Of a DNA stretch of 64,000 bases, positions 62,690 to 64,000 are shown in pieces. The notes under the pieces are model-generated. The model searched no databases. It was given only the letters and a program-made list of their open reading frames with translations, and had not been told where the DNA came from. This DNA is from Geomicrobium halophilum (lineage in GTDB: Bacteria; Bacillota; Bacilli; Bacillales; Marinococcaceae). How positions within the stretch are numbered: the first letter of the stretch is position 1; the number at the start of each line of letters is the position of its first letter. The stretch spans positions 682,001 through 746,000 of the forward strand of contig NZ_JACHHJ010000001.1 of the NCBI RefSeq assembly GCF_014207655.1. Reading direction: 5' to 3'. The translations under genes and the position numbers were made by a program.

Positions 62690-63535
62690 GTGAAACAAAT
62701 CAGTGTAGTTGGAGCCGGCACGATGGGGCGGGGCATTGCTTATACGGTTGCCCTTAGCGGTTTCAACGTGAATCTCCATGACATCGATGAATCTAACCTA
62801 AATCAAGCGAAAACATCGATCGAAGAATTGTTGCAAAAAAGTGTAGATAAAGGGTTTATCGAGGTGGAAAAGGCAGAAGCAGCGAAAAATCACCTAACCT
62901 ATGAAAATAATCTGCAGCAAGCTGTTCGGGAAGCAGATGCGGTTATTGAAGCGGTGTTAGAAGAAATTCCGTTAAAGATAGAGGTTTTTCAAAAGCTTGA
63001 TCGCTATTGTCCAGAACATACCATTCTCGCGACGAACACGTCTACGTTAAGTCCAACAGAGATTGGGGCCAGCACGAACCGACCGGAGAAAGTGATTGCC
63101 ATGCATTTCTTCAATCCTGTTCATAAAATGAAGCTCATTGAGATCATTAAGGGTCTTGATACTTCCGAGGAAACGGTGCGGATCGTTCAGGGCCTGGGAG
63201 AGAAGATGAACAAGGAAACGGTGGAAGTCAATGAGTTTCCAGGCTTTGTCACAAGCCGTATGAACTGCCTCATCGGAAATGAAGCAATGAATATGTATAT
63301 GGAAGGTGTTGCTTCTGCGGAGGACATTGACAAAGCGCTCAAGCTTGGTTTAAATCACCCGATGGGCCCTCTTGAATTGGCCGATCTCGTCGGTCTTGAT
63401 AGCCGCCTTCGGAACATGAATTATTTATATAAAACGTTAGGGGAAAAATACCGTCCCTGTCCGCTTCTTATCAAGTATGTAAAGGCCGGTAAAGTCGGAC
63501 GTAAATCAGGATCAGGTTTTTACGAATACCGCTAG
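62690..63535 (+). CDS. 3-hydroxyacyl-CoA dehydrogenase 2
   Basis: A 281-residue enzyme: KQISVVGAGTMGRGIAYTVALSGF, DAVIEAVLEEIPLKIEVFQKLD, ILATNTSTLSPTEIGA, AMHFFNPVHKMKLIEII (catalytic His), NEFPGFVTSRMNCLIGNEAMNMY and LNHPMGPLELADLVGLD, the classic 3-hydroxybutyryl-CoA dehydrogenase set. GTG start at 62690, 5 nt after AAAGAGGTGA; an in-frame GTG at 62681 overlaps that site. Lies behind a terminator, so its level may be set apart from the upstream genes. Confidence 0.93.
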   Translation: MKQISVVGAGTMGRGIAYTVALSGFNVNLHDIDESNLNQAKTSIEELLQKSVDKGFIEVEKAEAAKNHLTYENNLQQAVREADAVIEAVLEEIPLKIEVFQKLDRYCPEHTILATNTSTLSPTEIGASTNRPEKVIAMHFFNPVHKMKLIEIIKGLDTSEETVRIVQGLGEKMNKETVEVNEFPGFVTSRMNCLIGNEAMNMYMEGVASAEDIDKALKLGLNHPMGPLELADLVGLDSRLRNMNYLYKTLGEKYRPCPLLIKYVKAGKVGRKSGSGFYEYR

Positions 63536-63808
63536 GCTTGTGTCTGGCGGTTCACGGCTCCAGTTAAGTCTGTCGCTTGCAGGTAAAGGCACTTTCGCTT
63601 GGTTGTAGGACTGAATTGTCGTGCCGTCTGTTGAGTCCTTTGTTGCTTCCGTGGAATTATCGAGTATCCCACGGTGAAATATTAGATCTGACCGTCGAAA
63701 AGCTGAGTGAGCAGCGGCGCGTGGGAGCGTGCGTTGCAGCATTTTTATCTTCTTTAAGCTGGGCCAGGCCAGCGATTTGTTTAATTTTTTAAAAGGAAGT
63801 GTGTTGTT
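63536..63808. other. Gap without a supportable gene
   Basis: The only structure seen is CCGTGG/CCACGG (about 63648-63673) around a 14-nt loop. No T-box or other riboswitch core was recognised before the threonine-synthase-like gene. Confidence 0.4.
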
Positions 63809-64000
63809 ATGGCTTATACGTATTTATCTCACTTGTATTGTCCAAGATGCGAAAATCGTTATTCTGCTAATGAACTTTATAATCTTTGTTCATGTGGCTC
63901 TCCGTTACTCGTGGCGTACCATTTAGAAAAGGCGAAAAAAGAATGGCATTATGAGCAATTACATAAGCGCTTGCCATCGTTATGGCGTTACCATGAGATG
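63809..64000 (+). CDS. Threonine synthase-like PLP enzyme, N-terminal part (cut by window end)
   Basis: ATG 63809 after AAAAGGAAG opens a frame that runs to the window end (64 codons). It begins MAYTYLSHLYCPRCENRYSANELYNLCSCGSPLLVAYHLEK, a four-Cys zinc-ribbon-like start, then LPSLWRYHEM. This is the N-terminal pattern of threonine synthases of the Bacillus/archaeal long type (CxxC...CxCGxPLLVxYDL, then LWRYxxLLP). The PLP-binding part lies outside, so related enzymes such as other beta-replacing synthases cannot be excluded. Confidence 0.75.
   Translation, partial: MAYTYLSHLYCPRCENRYSANELYNLCSCGSPLLVAYHLEKAKKEWHYEQLHKRLPSLWRYHEM

Noticed and set aside
63536-63808. T-box or other riboswitch before the threonine-synthase-like gene
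   Set aside because: No T-box sequence (GGTGGNACCGCG) or terminator/antiterminator pair was found.

Overview
The window looks like chromosomal DNA of a low-GC Gram-positive bacterium of the Bacillaceae, probably a salt- or alkali-adapted one. The grounds are strong AGGAGG-type ribosome sites, GTG and TTG starts, complete roc (arginine/ornithine) and iol (inositol) pathways of Bacillus type, CcpA-type cre sites, and very acidic secreted lipoproteins. No rRNA, tRNA or CRISPR array was seen. Most genes lie on the + strand and nearly all are catabolic.

Layout. 1-3.2 kb: end of an agmatine deiminase gene, a universal stress protein, an acetyltransferase and a DUF3298-like protein. 3.3-4.2 kb (minus): remnants of a Fic-domain gene and a ComB-like phosphatase gene. 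4.2-13.6 kb: an unusual acid-catabolic cluster, with a divergent phosphotransferase/acyl-CoA dehydrogenase pair, a PAS-AAA+ sigma-54 activator, an acyl-CoA ligase, an SDR, a frameshifted nitrilase and a permease. The set matches, role for role, the levulinate (lva) pathway of Pseudomonas. 13.9-16.8 kb: IS21 debris, a decapitated sigma-54 activator and a decayed alanine-type symporter. 16.9-27.2 kb: rocA, rocD, rocG, a RocR-like activator, an amidohydrolase, and decayed M20 hydrolase and YfcC-type transporter genes. 28-37.4 kb: a LacI regulator and an inositol/sugar operon (three Gfo/Idh/MocA dehydrogenases, three TIM-barrel enzymes including iolI and iolE, a sugar porter). 37.6-44.7 kb: divergent iolR and iolABCDJ. 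45-52.1 kb: a sugar ABC importer under the same LacI-type operators, whose second permease and ATPase genes are damaged by a junction deletion, then two more MocA dehydrogenases including an IolG type. 52.1-53.2 kb: a gene graveyard. 53.6-63.5 kb: a TAXI-TRAP transporter and a full beta-oxidation operon. 63.8 kb: start of a threonine-synthase-like gene.

Regulation is the most striking theme. Seven -24/-12 (sigma-54) promoters with exact GG-N10-GC spacing were found, at about 6.5 (minus), 8.3, 15.9, 16.9, 22.8, 53.6 and 56.9 kb. They fall into three groups by neighbouring sequence: the lva-like cluster, the roc group (two copies of a CAACGAT-type dyad about 40 bp upstream of the promoter) and the TRAP/beta-oxidation group (a shared TTTTATTACGTG about 30 bp upstream). 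The iol/sugar part instead uses LacI-type palindromes and IolR. In outline, exogenous organic acids, amino acids and inositol-type sugars are imported and taken to acyl-CoAs, glutamate/2-oxoglutarate and acetyl-CoA. Many transporters and side enzymes are decaying, often by loss of one base in a short homopolymer; this could be real decay or uncorrected sequencing error.
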